Part shown: positions 35,986 to 44,956 of the stretch, piece by piece
Layout of the letters: the number at the start of each line of letters is the position of its first letter
Position numbering within the stretch: position 1 is the first letter of the stretch
From: JAJPHI01 sp035541875
GTDB lineage: Bacteria > Desulfobacterota > Binatia > Binatales > Binataceae
Reading direction: 5' to 3'
Assembly: GCA_035541875.1 (NCBI GenBank)
Contig: DATKML010000029.1
Span: 111,794-175,793 of the forward strand
Length of the DNA: 64,000 bases
The notes under the pieces: model-generated
The model's database searches: none
What the model saw: only the letters and a program-made list of their open reading frames with translations
Told to the model about the DNA's origin: nothing
Program-made: the position numbers and the translations under genes

Positions 35986-37443
35986 ATGCCGGTACGGCGA
36001 ACTCTATGCTTTCTATTTTCGATGGTTTTCTGCGCTTTTCTATGCGCGCCGACATTCTCGCAAGCCGCCGATTCTCAAGCCAGTGATTCGACGAAAAATT
36101 GGCCGAGCATCGAGGAGGCCAGGGCGATCGCCGAAGAGGGCTTCGTTTATGGATTACCGATCGTAATGAATTACGCGGTGATGTATGACTACGTCATTGA
36201 TCGCAATTCCGGCCAATTCAAAGCCCCCTTCAATCAAATCTATAACGAAGCGCGTGTTTTTACGTTTCAGGACACAGCGATCCCAACGCCCAACAGCGAT
36301 ACGCCCTACTCGCTGGCCTGGATGGACTTACGAGCCGAGCCTATCGTTCTTTCGGTCCCCACGGTTGCGAAGGATCGTTACTATTCGGTGATGTTGTGCG
36401 ACGGTAACACCTTCAACTACGGCTATATCGGCAGTCGCGCTACCGGTAGTGAAGCCGGCGACTACATGGTTGTAGGTCCCCAATGGAGGGGCGAGACGCC
36501 CGCAGGGATCAAAAAGGTCTTTCAGTCATCGACTGACTTCTCGTTGGCCGCCTTCCGCACGCAGCTCTTTAACCCCGACGACATGCCCAACGTCGTTAAA
36601 GTGCAGGCGGGTTACAAACTTCAGCCCCTGTCATCGTATCTTCATCAACCGGCACCTGCCCCGGCGCCTCAGGTGGACTTTCCCAAAGTCGACAAGAAGC
36701 TAGTCAAGCTCAACTTTTTCGCATATCTCGATTTTGCCCTGCAGTTCGCTCCGGCGGGCCCGGAGGAACAGGAGCTTCGCGCGAAACTCGCACGCATCGG
36801 CATCGGCGCGGGCAAGACCTTCGACTTCCAGGAGCTCTCAGCCAAGCACAAGGCCGCCATTCTTGTCGCAATGAAGGAAGGTGATCGGAAAGTCAGTCGG
36901 GCCGCAACCACGATCGGCAAGGAGATCAACGGCTGGAGGATCGGATCGGCCTTTGGCGATCGCAACTTCTATCACGGCGACTGGCTGCTGCGGGCAGCCG
37001 CGGCCAAGGCCGGAATTTACGGCAACGACGCGGCCGAGGCGATGTATCCGATGACCCGCAGCACCGCCAACGGCAAGCCTCTCGACGGCAGCAAGCACAG
37101 CTACACGCTCACATTCGCGGCTGATCAACTACCGCCGGTGAACGCCTTCTGGTCAGTCACGATGTATGACGGTAAGACGCAGTTTCTGATAAAGAATCCG
37201 ATCAATCGTTACCTGATCAATTCGCCGATGCTGCCGCAGATGAAGAAAAACGCTGACGGCTCGCTGACGCTTTATATCCAGAAGGACTCGCCCGGCGCTG
37301 ATAAGGAATCGAACTGGCTGCCCGCGCCGGATGGTCCGATCTATCTGGTGTTGCGGCTCTACTGGCCTAAGGAGAATCCGCCCTCGATCCTTCCACCAGG
37401 GAAGGGGACCTGGCAGCCGCCCGGCGTAAAGCAGGCCTCGTAA
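35986..37443 (+). CDS. Exported DUF1254/DUF1214 protein
   Basis: ATG 35986 with AAGGAG 8 bases upstream is preferred over TTG 35983. The 485-residue protein has a signal peptide ending near FSQAA (about residue 27). The DUF1254 region follows (AEEGFVYGLPIVMNYAVMYDYV, TPNSDTPYSLAWMDLRAEP). The C-terminal DUF1214 region contains PVNAFWSVTMYDGKTQFL, YLINSP and GPIYLVLRLYWPKE. The two domains commonly occur together in periplasmic proteins of unknown function. It is divergent from pqiABC and convergent with the small membrane protein gene. Confidence 0.9.
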   Translation: MPVRRTLCFLFSMVFCAFLCAPTFSQAADSQASDSTKNWPSIEEARAIAEEGFVYGLPIVMNYAVMYDYVIDRNSGQFKAPFNQIYNEARVFTFQDTAIPTPNSDTPYSLAWMDLRAEPIVLSVPTVAKDRYYSVMLCDGNTFNYGYIGSRATGSEAGDYMVVGPQWRGETPAGIKKVFQSSTDFSLAAFRTQLFNPDDMPNVVKVQAGYKLQPLSSYLHQPAPAPAPQVDFPKVDKKLVKLNFFAYLDFALQFAPAGPEEQELRAKLARIGIGAGKTFDFQELSAKHKAAILVAMKEGDRKVSRAATTIGKEINGWRIGSAFGDRNFYHGDWLLRAAAAKAGIYGNDAAEAMYPMTRSTANGKPLDGSKHSYTLTFAADQLPPVNAFWSVTMYDGKTQFLIKNPINRYLINSPMLPQMKKNADGSLTLYIQKDSPGADKESNWLPAPDGPIYLVLRLYWPKENPPSILPPGKGTWQPPGVKQAS

Positions 37444-37456
37444 GGAGAGGTGACGC

Positions 37457-38008
37457 TCAGCCTTCCGCCTCGGAGCGGCGCTGGCACATGATTCGAAGCA
37501 AAGTGCCATCGCCCCCGAGCGCGTTATTAATTTCCTGTATCGAGAGATAGAGACCGAGAACGAGGCTGACGAGAAGGGTAGTTCCCAGAAAACGCTGGAA
37601 GCTGGCGTTGGCGATGAGTTGCTGAAACCCAGCAGCGAAACCTCCGTTATGATGCGCCGCTTCAATCAGGCGCTCACCTGTATCAGCTATCAACACGACA
37701 AAGGCATAAACGATCGTCTTGAAAGTAACCACTACGACCCGACGATAGCCGCGGAACTTGTAGCCAGCCTGGGTGTGTTCGAGCAGCGGAACAACCTTAC
37801 CTAAAATCAGTCCTGCCACCGCTGCTTTGGAGAATGCCGAGAATTGAATCGCGTAGTCGGCGGCGAACAGCTTAAAGATCAGGAAGAGCAGGCTGAACGT
37901 GATAAAAAAGAAGACTGCCGCTGGCGCAACTTCCCAAAACAGATCGGTAGCAATCCTACCGACCGAAACGAAGATATTTTTAGGTGGAGTTTCGGTGGAT
38001 ACGCTCAC
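37457..38008 (-). CDS. Small multi-pass membrane protein, unknown function
   Basis: A 183-residue GTG-start protein with four hydrophobic segments: about 25-50 (FWEVAPAAVFFFITFSLLFL), 60-75 (AAVAGLILGKVVPLL), 92-110 (VVVVTFKTIVYAFVVLIAD) and 140-158 (FLGTTLLVSLVLGLYLS). The charged stretch HTQAGYKFRGYRR lies between helices two and three. I do not recognise the family. It lies 45 bases after the CMD-like gene on the same strand and could belong to that operon. Confidence 0.7.
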   Translation of the reverse strand: MSVSTETPPKNIFVSVGRIATDLFWEVAPAAVFFFITFSLLFLIFKLFAADYAIQFSAFSKAAVAGLILGKVVPLLEHTQAGYKFRGYRRVVVVTFKTIVYAFVVLIADTGERLIEAAHHNGGFAAGFQQLIANASFQRFLGTTLLVSLVLGLYLSIQEINNALGGDGTLLRIMCQRRSEAEG

Positions 38009-38053
38009 TTAGAATCTGCCCCTTGCAAGAACGCCAATCACGGCCTTCTTGCT

Positions 38054-38785
38054 TCAGCCCTTTTCCGAGAGCCTCGCGAGTTCTTCAGCCAGGATCGGCA
38101 CGCCGAGATTGCACGCTTGTACACCTTGTACAACGCAAAGCTTCAGCACTTCCATTATCTCTTCCATGGATGCGCCCAGCTTCAGCGCAGCCTTGATGTG
38201 ACGACGCACACCGGGAGAGTACATATGGGTGAACGAGGCATCAAAGGCAATGCTGATTAATTCCACTTCTTTCTGTGGCATCAGCCCGGCAGCATAAATC
38301 GAAGCTCCGGTCGCCATGAACTCGTCCGTCCACACTGGATCGAGTTCAAGAAAGGGATTCCACGCGTCGTTCCATTGCCCGATGGCGTGCATCTTGTCGC
38401 AAGCCGGAGTAGGAGCAGCGGGCTTGGGCTGTGGATGCACGTCCGCGGCCTTGGCCTCTTCGAGCAGGATTGGTGCGCCGAGGCTGCATGAGTGAATCGC
38501 CATCACAGAGGCCATCTTAAGGACCATCAGAATTTCTTCGCGGGTCGCTCCTGCCTCGAGCGCGGCGCGGATGTGGCGGCGGGTACCATCGGGGTTCAGA
38601 TTCGTGCACGCCGCGTTTAGACCGACGCCAACCAACTCAACGAATTTGCGAGAGAGCACGCCGGAAGACCAAGGGTTGGTAGCCATCTTGGCGCAGATCG
38701 ATGCCCACTGGGGATCCCATGCCTGAAGTTGCTCCAACGCCTGATCCCAAGGTCCAGTCGGAACGGTAGATTTCGCGGTGCTCAT
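38054..38785 (-). CDS. Tandem carboxymuconolactone-decarboxylase-like protein
   Basis: Start 38785 (MSTAKSTVP) has TTGAGGACC just upstream; an ATG at 38800 is less supported. The 243-residue protein holds two similar halves. Each has a KxVEL(V/I) helix, a TRxHIxAALxxGA(T/S) helix and a final AxSLGAPIL-like segment (IHSCSLGAPILLEEA and QACNLGVPILAEEL). This is the CMD fold in duplicate. The CxxC pair of AhpD is absent. It follows the BKACE gene 101 bases downstream on the same strand, suggesting a shared catabolic unit. Confidence 0.85.
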   Translation of the reverse strand: MSTAKSTVPTGPWDQALEQLQAWDPQWASICAKMATNPWSSGVLSRKFVELVGVGLNAACTNLNPDGTRRHIRAALEAGATREEILMVLKMASVMAIHSCSLGAPILLEEAKAADVHPQPKPAAPTPACDKMHAIGQWNDAWNPFLELDPVWTDEFMATGASIYAAGLMPQKEVELISIAFDASFTHMYSPGVRRHIKAALKLGASMEEIMEVLKLCVVQGVQACNLGVPILAEELARLSEKG

Positions 38786-38886
38786 AATGGTCCTCAACAT
38801 GAAGCTGGCGAAAGGATTGAGTTGAAACGGGAGAGAACGGCTCCGTATAAACAGAAACCGTTCTCTCGCGACATCGCCGACTCGTC

Positions 38887-39999
38887 CTAAAGAATCTTGG
38901 TCGGGTTGGAATGGCCGTCGGCCGCCGGCTGCGGAATCCGACCGTCCGTGTCGTAAGTCAGGAAGCCCGTATGTCCAGCCGTGCGATTGGGTGGCAGGCC
39001 GAGATTGAACAGCGTCTCCTCGACCGTGTTGTACCAGACGCCGACCTTCATCAGTTTCCGCGCTTCATCAGCGGTAGCGATCTTGCGGCCGAATTGCTCA
39101 CAAAGCTTCACGGCCCATTCGATCTGTTTAACCGAATCCCAGCGCTGCTTCTTCGCATCCCAGAGGTTGTCTTCGTTGCCGACGCGGACGTGCGCGCCGA
39201 GGATCATTGCGAGATTCTGGATGGCGATATTCCCGCGCATGCTGCTCCAGAACGTCACGCTCGACGCTCCATGCGGTGTGCGGCGCAGCATCTCCATCCA
39301 GTCGAACGGATTACGGCCCATCGAACCGCCGCCGTAACCGCACAGTGCAACGTTCAACGGACCCATGTAGATGCCCGTGCGGATCAGACGTTCGATAATT
39401 TCCAGCTGATGCACATGGCCGGGAACGAAGTAGGGCTGAATACCGTGGGCACGAAGGCGCTTCAGATGCTCGATGTAGAAGGCAGGCGTCGAATCTACGA
39501 CCATGCCGCTCCACGCCGCCTGCACTTTCGGATCATCCAGATGAGTTCCCTTAACGTCGTCGGGCACAAAGGCCTGCGTCACATCCCACAGGGTCGTTCC
39601 CGTGGTGATGGTGACGAACTCCGGCTTGGGATTGAGTTCAGTCAGCATGTGGCGCGTATCGTAATCGAGCCACTTGGCCTTGGCGTCGGCAGTGTGAGGC
39701 GCGAAAGAGATCGATCCGCCCACCTGGAGAATCATCTTCGGTACAGCTTGGCGCAGGCGGCCGAGGAAATAGTTGTATTCGTCGAAATTGGTAGAGCCCT
39801 GGCCGGTTTTTGGATCGCGCACGTGCACGTGCAGCATCGTGGCGCCGGCGTTGTAGCAATCGACCGCGCGTTGAACCTGTTCATCCCACGAGAGCGGGAT
39901 ATCGGCATCCCCGGGGAGCCACTCGGGCCCGAATGGAGCCGCCGTAATGATCAACGGGTCCATGTTCTCCGGGAACAACGAGTCGTCAGTGAAATACAT
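38887..39999 (-). CDS. BKACE-family enzyme (3-keto-5-aminohexanoate cleavage type, DUF849)
   Basis: This 370-residue protein is the size of BKACE proteins plus a short extension. The family zinc motif appears as MLHVHVRDP. Further family segments are the strand LIITAAPFG, GHVHQLEIIERLI and ILGAHVRVGNEDNLW. BKACE enzymes condense a beta-keto acid with acetyl-CoA, giving acetoacetate and a new acyl-CoA. The substrate here is unknown. It leads the operon with the CMD-like protein. Confidence 0.93.
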   Translation of the reverse strand: MYFTDDSLFPENMDPLIITAAPFGPEWLPGDADIPLSWDEQVQRAVDCYNAGATMLHVHVRDPKTGQGSTNFDEYNYFLGRLRQAVPKMILQVGGSISFAPHTADAKAKWLDYDTRHMLTELNPKPEFVTITTGTTLWDVTQAFVPDDVKGTHLDDPKVQAAWSGMVVDSTPAFYIEHLKRLRAHGIQPYFVPGHVHQLEIIERLIRTGIYMGPLNVALCGYGGGSMGRNPFDWMEMLRRTPHGASSVTFWSSMRGNIAIQNLAMILGAHVRVGNEDNLWDAKKQRWDSVKQIEWAVKLCEQFGRKIATADEARKLMKVGVWYNTVEETLFNLGLPPNRTAGHTGFLTYDTDGRIPQPAADGHSNPTKIL

Positions 40000-40517
40000 T
40001 CAGGTTTCCTCCTTCAGATATGTTCCTGCAGCTATTTTGCGATTCGAATGCCTATTGAATACGTTTCTGTGATCGATCGGGAGCTGGTGCCAAGGTAGCG
40101 TTGCCTTCGACAATATTGCTCAGACTTCAAGCGCCTGCGCAGTCCATTCAGCGTTGTCCAAAGCGTTGCTCAGCAGAAGCTCGAAAAAGCCTTTTGGATT
40201 CTCAACCGGCATCGGCAATTCTTAAAGTGGCGAAATCCTAGCTCCGTCCTTAAGCCGCGTCTTGACATTTCGCGACACAAAAAGAGCTTGGATGAACTAC
40301 CGAGAGGATTGTCCAATTACGGGAGCGCTATCGGGTTGCTTCATCTGATGCTTTCGATACTCTTATCGCAGCTTCGGTTAATCCAGTCGAGTGGCGCTCA
40401 GGCGGTATTCACAGATAGTCGGGCGGCATCTCGCGATGCCTGGTCGAACCAGTTATGCCAGTTCTCGATAACCTTTCAGGGCGTTCTAACAAGAGTTCAG
40501 AAGATTCTAAGGTCGCG
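40000..40517. other. Divergent intergenic region between BKACE and the AraC regulator
   Basis: About 520 bases without a convincing gene; a frame at 40288-40554 has no recognisable content. It should hold both divergent promoters. I could not single out an operator. Confidence 0.5.
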
Positions 40518-41525
40518 ATGGGTGATAAATTCTCCCAACGAGTCGGCCCTCTAACGGTGATTCCCGCGCTGCTAATCGAGATGGGAGTTCAGCCCGTGGA
40601 TGTGTTGCGTGATGCCGGTCTCGATGGCGCAGCGCTCAACGGAGCGGAGAAACGAATTCCCTTCGTCGCCTTGGGGGAGCTACTGCATCACGCCTCAGTC
40701 AGAACCGGATATCCGCATTTTGGGCTATTGGCGGGCCAGAGGATGAGCCTCTCGCAGTTGGGGCTGCCGGGCGAACTCTTGCGCTATTCCCCTACTCTTG
40801 GTGCGGGACTGAAAGCCTTTGCCGTTTATCACCATCTCAACAGCGAGGGGATGGTGACCGTGGTGCGAGAAGAAGGCGGGATGGTGGCGCTCGGCACCGC
40901 GGTTTACAAACCAGGAGCCCGATTCGTCGAGCAGATCTACGACGGCGTGCTGGCGATGGCGTGCAACGTTATGCGCGAAATTTGCGGGTCGCAGTGGGCG
41001 CCCGAGAAGGTCCTTCTCTCCCGAAGAAGGCCATCCGATCCGGGACCGTACCGGCGCTTTTTCCAGGCACCTTGCCGCTTTGATTCCGAGCAAAGCGTCA
41101 TGCTCTTGCCGGCCCACCTCTTGAAGCGCCGGATGCCGGAAGCCGACTCGGAGCGATTCAAGGAATGCGAAGCGAAGGCCCAGGCAGCGGGAATCGAATT
41201 GCAGATTCAACTTCGCCGCGCTCTGCGTGGCTTGCTTCTAGCCGGCAGAAGTTCCGGTGATGAGGTCGCCGGAATTTTGTCGATGCATCGGCGAACCCTG
41301 AACCGGCGACTAAAGGAAGAGGGTGTAACCTTCCGGGAACTTCTGGACGAGGTCCGTTTCGAAGCCGCCTGCCAGTTGCTCGATACGACTACCATCCCGC
41401 TCACTGACATCGCGGGCTCGCTCGGCTACGCGGAGTCGAGCGCGTTCACTAGAGCCTTTCAGCGCTGGTCAGGATCCCCACCTTCCCTCAGGCGATCACA
41501 AATCAGCTCACAGTCTCAGAGCTAG
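40518..41525 (+). CDS. AraC-family regulator (arabinose-binding-like N-terminal domain)
   Basis: ATG 40518 with CTAAGG upstream gives 335 residues; ATG 40455 would add 21 residues. The N-terminal domain (IPALLIEMGVQPVDVLRDAGL, SLSQLGLPGELLRYSPTLG) is of the OruR/ArgR-like type that senses small molecules. The C-terminal helix-turn-helix reads ILSMHRRTLNRRLKEEGVTF and PLTDIAGSLGYAESSAFTRAFQRW. It is divergent from the BKACE-CMD genes and is the best candidate to control them. Confidence 0.9.
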   Translation: MGDKFSQRVGPLTVIPALLIEMGVQPVDVLRDAGLDGAALNGAEKRIPFVALGELLHHASVRTGYPHFGLLAGQRMSLSQLGLPGELLRYSPTLGAGLKAFAVYHHLNSEGMVTVVREEGGMVALGTAVYKPGARFVEQIYDGVLAMACNVMREICGSQWAPEKVLLSRRRPSDPGPYRRFFQAPCRFDSEQSVMLLPAHLLKRRMPEADSERFKECEAKAQAAGIELQIQLRRALRGLLLAGRSSGDEVAGILSMHRRTLNRRLKEEGVTFRELLDEVRFEAACQLLDTTTIPLTDIAGSLGYAESSAFTRAFQRWSGSPPSLRRSQISSQSQS

Positions 41526-41529
41526 CGGA

Positions 41530-42036
41530 TTAAAACACCGAACCTGGAAGAACCCGGCTGAAATTCACGACCTGCAGCTTTGAGATCGACGCTATCACGC
41601 GGAGCGCCCGCTGCTGCTCGTCATCGCCGGTCACAGTTCCGGAAAGATACGCCGTATTACCGATTACGCGGACGGTGAGGTCGGGGAAACCATTGAGCGC
41701 CAAGGTATCGTTGATGCGCTGCTGCTCGGCCATCCATTCGCCGGTCTTGGTCAGCAATCCGTTGATCACCTGCGTTACGCCGGTAACATTCGAGGCTGTG
41801 ATTTCAGCCAGTGCGCGACTTTTCTGGTCGAAGACCGTGCCATGCAGAACGATGACCCCGGGAGCAGCCTGATAACACTCGGCACCGTTAAGGCGATCGT
41901 CGGCACGAAGCGCCGCCGTAACGCGTTGCGCCAGCGTTAACTTGGTCTTGGCCTCAGCAAGCTGCGCGGACACGATGGAGCAGCAGAAGAGCATCAGGCT
42001 CAGGGCAACTTTCAGGTGTATGCGTGAGCGTATCAT
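41530..42036 (-). CDS. Exported protein with two BON domains
   Basis: ATG 42036 with AGGGAG upstream gives 168 residues; the open frame continues 148 codons upstream, overlapping the next gene, which I reject. The signal peptide ends near AQLAEA. Two BON-type halves follow: VTAALRADDRLNGAE ... GVIVLHGTVFDQ and INDTLALNGFPDLTVRVIGNTAYLSGTVTGDDE. BON domains are periplasmic phospholipid- or surface-binding modules. It is the last gene of a minus-strand run of envelope proteins. Confidence 0.82.
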   Translation of the reverse strand: MIRSRIHLKVALSLMLFCCSIVSAQLAEAKTKLTLAQRVTAALRADDRLNGAECYQAAPGVIVLHGTVFDQKSRALAEITASNVTGVTQVINGLLTKTGEWMAEQQRINDTLALNGFPDLTVRVIGNTAYLSGTVTGDDEQQRALRVIASISKLQVVNFSRVLPGSVF

Positions 42037-42074
42037 CGGGTTCTCCCTACATCTCGCTTCTGCTGAGGCTTTAA

Positions 42075-43019
42075 TTAATCGCCGAAGATGTTCCCTTTGA
42101 TTAGCTTCGGAATAACTGGCGCAACAGTGAACTGGAGCTGCCAGGTCTGGCCGAAGTGGTCCGGATGGACGGGCATGTACACACCTTGAACAGCGAATCT
42201 GACGGGTAATATCCCGATCTTCTGCACTTTCGCGATACTTGCTCCAACCGGGAACGTGAGCATGTCGCCGCTGGTCGGGGCATACCAGTTCACCAGCATG
42301 TTGGGTGAGGTCCCCACGCTCCATCCGTCTGAGAGGAAGTAAGATGCGAAGTACTGGAGGTTGAGCTGACTCGTGGTGTTCGAGCCCGGTCCGCCGGTCG
42401 ACCACCACTGCTGCGGAAAGACTCCGGCAATAAATTTCTCCCCGAGATAACCGAAGACCCCCGCCGGTCCCATCTGCCACTTGTTCTGTCCGAGCTGGGT
42501 ATTACTTGCGGTGGGGAAGATGAAAGTTGGTCCCGCCGCGAACAGCCAGTTGCCGACAAGCTTCGAGCTTGGCGAAAGCATCGAGACGACGATCGTGTCG
42601 CCGAAGCCGGTCACGCGATGGAAGTTGCCGCTCGTCGTGTTGACGTAGGGCGAGGAGTTCATCGCCTGAATAACTGGGCGCGTGATCAGGTTCCAATCGT
42701 CGTTCAGCGAAACGGGAAGAACGGGTTGAAATTGGAGGTTGATCTGATTGCGGCTGCCGACACCCTCGATTCCCGGATGAATCCAGTAAGTGTTTTCCTG
42801 AAAGGTCAGCGACCAGATCGTCGAGATGGGATTGGTGAGTTCCTTGTTGACCTCGGTCAGCGACTTGGACGCATCCGGCGCGTTTTCCTCATCGCCCGAG
42901 GCTGTCGGAGAAGTTATCCGGGACGTCTGAGCCGCTGCGATGCGGCCCATCAGGCTGAAGCCAAGAATCAGTCCGATGGCGAGGTTTAGAGGTTTTGCTG
43001 TAGCGAGCATCTGGATCAT
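42075..43019 (-). CDS. Predicted outer-membrane beta-barrel protein (neuromedin-U-like annotation family)
   Basis: Start 43019 (MIQMLATAKP) lies after GGAG. The 314-residue protein has a signal peptide ending near RIAAA. The body alternates short amphipathic beta strands: NQINLQFQPVLPVSL, DWNLITRPVIQAM, GFGDTIVVSMLSPS, TFIFPTAS and LNLQYFASYFLSDGWSV. It is rich in Trp, Asn and Gly and has no internal hydrophobic helix. Proteins of this look are often annotated 'neuromedin U' without function. It may be a small pore or surface barrel. It sits between the BON and DUF3313 genes on the same strand. Confidence 0.72.
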   Translation of the reverse strand: MIQMLATAKPLNLAIGLILGFSLMGRIAAAQTSRITSPTASGDEENAPDASKSLTEVNKELTNPISTIWSLTFQENTYWIHPGIEGVGSRNQINLQFQPVLPVSLNDDWNLITRPVIQAMNSSPYVNTTSGNFHRVTGFGDTIVVSMLSPSSKLVGNWLFAAGPTFIFPTASNTQLGQNKWQMGPAGVFGYLGEKFIAGVFPQQWWSTGGPGSNTTSQLNLQYFASYFLSDGWSVGTSPNMLVNWYAPTSGDMLTFPVGASIAKVQKIGILPVRFAVQGVYMPVHPDHFGQTWQLQFTVAPVIPKLIKGNIFGD

Positions 43020-43058
43020 GTCTCCGGAATCTTGCCGCAAATTGCTGGCTTGATGTGC

Positions 43059-43802
43059 TTATTTTGAGGCAGGTGCGCGACCCTGTAGTTCGAGCAGGCG
43101 AGAGGAGATCTTGTCCGCCCAGTAGTCCATGGCACTCTCGGCGTCACCCCACTTGAAAGAAGCGGCGTTGCTGAGAGCGACTCCTCCAGAGCGTTTGTCG
43201 ATGGCGCCAGCCAGGAACTGCCCGGTAACCGAATCGCTTGCCTTCATCTGCGCTTCGGCCGAACCTGCGAACGCATAGCTGTCAGTCGCGAGGGATTGCG
43301 CGGCGTTCAAAACCCGAGCTTGGGGGACAAGCACCGAGACCGTGCGCAATCCCGGCGTGGAAGTGCTCGCGTTAGTGAGCGCGACCTGCAGCTGCAGCAC
43401 TCCCGGACCGCCCTGATCGACGATAGTGAAGTTCTTCTGCAGGTCTTCCTTAAGTTTGTTGTAAAAATAAGCAGTTAGGGTGTGCTGGTCCTGAGGCGAG
43501 ACTTTGGTATCTGATCCATCCCAGAACTCGACCGGCTCCAGCATCACCTTGTCGTACTGCTTCCAATTGGCATTGGCGTCGACGTATACCATCGCAGCTT
43601 GACCCTCTTGGCCCGGTTGAAGCTTCGGGAAAGCTTCGCCAAAGAAGCTGCTGGTGGCGGCGCTCGGACGACTCTCCATTTGCTTAACGACGGCGGATTG
43701 GTCGGAAACTGTTTTGGCGCATCCGCTTACAGCCAAGCTCGCGAAAGCAAAGCCCAAAGCAAGCAGTCCGAGTCGATAGCTCGATTTGATTCCAGTTTCC
43801 AT
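43059..43802 (-). CDS. DUF3313-family lipoprotein (copy 1)
   Basis: This 247-residue lipoprotein has lipobox AVSGC (Cys about residue 28) and AGAAGGACACAGC before the start. The body includes AAMVYVDANANWKQYDKVMLEPVEFW and SPQDQHTLTAYFYNKLKEDLQKNF, the DUF3313 pattern. It is similar along its length to the 44026-44793 protein, so the two are paralogues. Function is unknown; the domain is found in envelope lipoproteins. It is part of the minus-strand run with the beta-barrel and BON genes. Confidence 0.88.
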   Translation of the reverse strand: METGIKSSYRLGLLALGFAFASLAVSGCAKTVSDQSAVVKQMESRPSAATSSFFGEAFPKLQPGQEGQAAMVYVDANANWKQYDKVMLEPVEFWDGSDTKVSPQDQHTLTAYFYNKLKEDLQKNFTIVDQGGPGVLQLQVALTNASTSTPGLRTVSVLVPQARVLNAAQSLATDSYAFAGSAEAQMKASDSVTGQFLAGAIDKRSGGVALSNAASFKWGDAESAMDYWADKISSRLLELQGRAPASK

Positions 43803-43983
43803 GCTGTGTCCTTCTCTTTAGCGGCTAGGTCATCGTAGTCGCGGGGCGAAAGCTCTATTCGACGACAGGGTGAGGGCTGACAGCCTTTATTTTGGTCGAT
43901 TCGTGGGTCTTCCGCGCACGTGCGCCGGGCGATTACGTTCCAGAGGAGGTGCGAGCGTCCTGTCGAAAAGCCGGGACGAAGTG

Positions 43984-44016
43984 CAGACGCTGGGAGGAGT
44001 ATCCTCCCAGCGTCTG
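43984..44016. repeat. Perfect hairpin between the two DUF3313 genes
   Basis: Perfect 15-bp stem CAGACGCTGGGAGGA / TCCTCCCAGCGTCTG with a 3-base loop, 9 bases past the stop of the upstream DUF3313 gene. There is no T-tract. It may act as a terminator or a 3'-end stabiliser that separates expression of the two paralogues. Confidence 0.8.
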
Positions 44017-44025
44017 CCTAAGGGT

Positions 44026-44793
44026 CTATTTGTCTGAAGAAGCCGTCTGGATCGTGCCTGTGGTGTGCAATTCGTTGAGGCGGGTTGCCATCAAGTCACA
44101 CCAGTGATCGAATGCGCGTTGCGCATCCTGCCACTGCCAGGTTGCAGCGGTCTTAAGCGCGTTGCCGCCCATTTGTTGATCCATAGCTTCGGCCAGAATT
44201 GCGCCGGTGACAGAATCTGTCAGCTTCATCTCGCCGCGAGCGCTACCCACGAAAGAGTACGAACCTGTCGCAAGTTCCTTAAGCCGACTGACGATGCGCA
44301 TCTGAGGGATAATGACCGAAGCGGTACGCAGCACTGGGATTGCGGAGCTGGCGTCGGTAATCGCGACCTGCAAGCGCATGACGCCCGGTCCCGGCTGATC
44401 GACGACCTGGAAGTACTTAACCATCGATTCGCGAAGCTTGTTGTAAAAATAGGTGCAGAGCTTCTGTTGTTCGTCCGGAGAAACCTTCGTGTCATTACCC
44501 GCCCAGAAGGTCACAGGGTCGATCATGACAGAGTTGTATTGCTGCCAGTTAACGTCGGGCGCGACGTAGCGATAGAGCGCCTGTCCTTCACCGCCTGGCG
44601 AGAGCAGGCTGTAATCACCCAAAAAACCCGAGAACTGGGGAACCGGATTCTGTGCCCCCTGAGCCTTCGAGATAATGTCGGGTTGCATCTGCTGGGTGGT
44701 CGAGCAGCCATTCAACACCAGCGCGGATAAGCCCGCCGATACCATCAGGCCACGCGCGAAGGCGATTCGCGCCGTATTCTTCTTGTTGATCAT
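44026..44793 (-). CDS. DUF3313-family lipoprotein (copy 2)
   Basis: A 255-residue lipoprotein with lipobox VLNGC (Cys about residue 30) and AAGGAGAAGTAA before the ATG. It shares ALYRYVAPDVNWQQYNSVMIDPVTFW, KVSPDEQQKLCTYFYNKLRES and a FVGSARGEMKLTDSVTG segment with copy 1. Unlike copy 1 it carries Cys in the middle (KLCTYF) and near the end (DHWCDLM). A perfect hairpin follows the stop. Confidence 0.88.
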   Translation of the reverse strand: MINKKNTARIAFARGLMVSAGLSALVLNGCSTTQQMQPDIISKAQGAQNPVPQFSGFLGDYSLLSPGGEGQALYRYVAPDVNWQQYNSVMIDPVTFWAGNDTKVSPDEQQKLCTYFYNKLRESMVKYFQVVDQPGPGVMRLQVAITDASSAIPVLRTASVIIPQMRIVSRLKELATGSYSFVGSARGEMKLTDSVTGAILAEAMDQQMGGNALKTAATWQWQDAQRAFDHWCDLMATRLNELHTTGTIQTASSDK

Positions 44794-44956
44794 TTACTTC
44801 TCCTTGATTCTAAATTTCTAAGTGATGAGGTTCTGAAGTCACACTCGCAAAACAGCATGGTATGTGTTGTCACACCGCTCGCAACGACACAAGTAGGACT
44901 TTAGGCCAAGCAGCATTATCACACGTGAAATTTTCTTTTGTTTGGAATTAGTTAGG

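Noticed and set aside
38911..40098. 395-codon open frame on the plus strand opposite the BKACE gene
   Set aside because: Arg/His-rich shadow frame with no domain; the minus-strand BKACE enzyme accounts for the region.
42037..42480. Upstream extension of the BON protein frame
   Set aside because: Overlaps the beta-barrel gene; the signal peptide and ribosome site fix the start at 42036.
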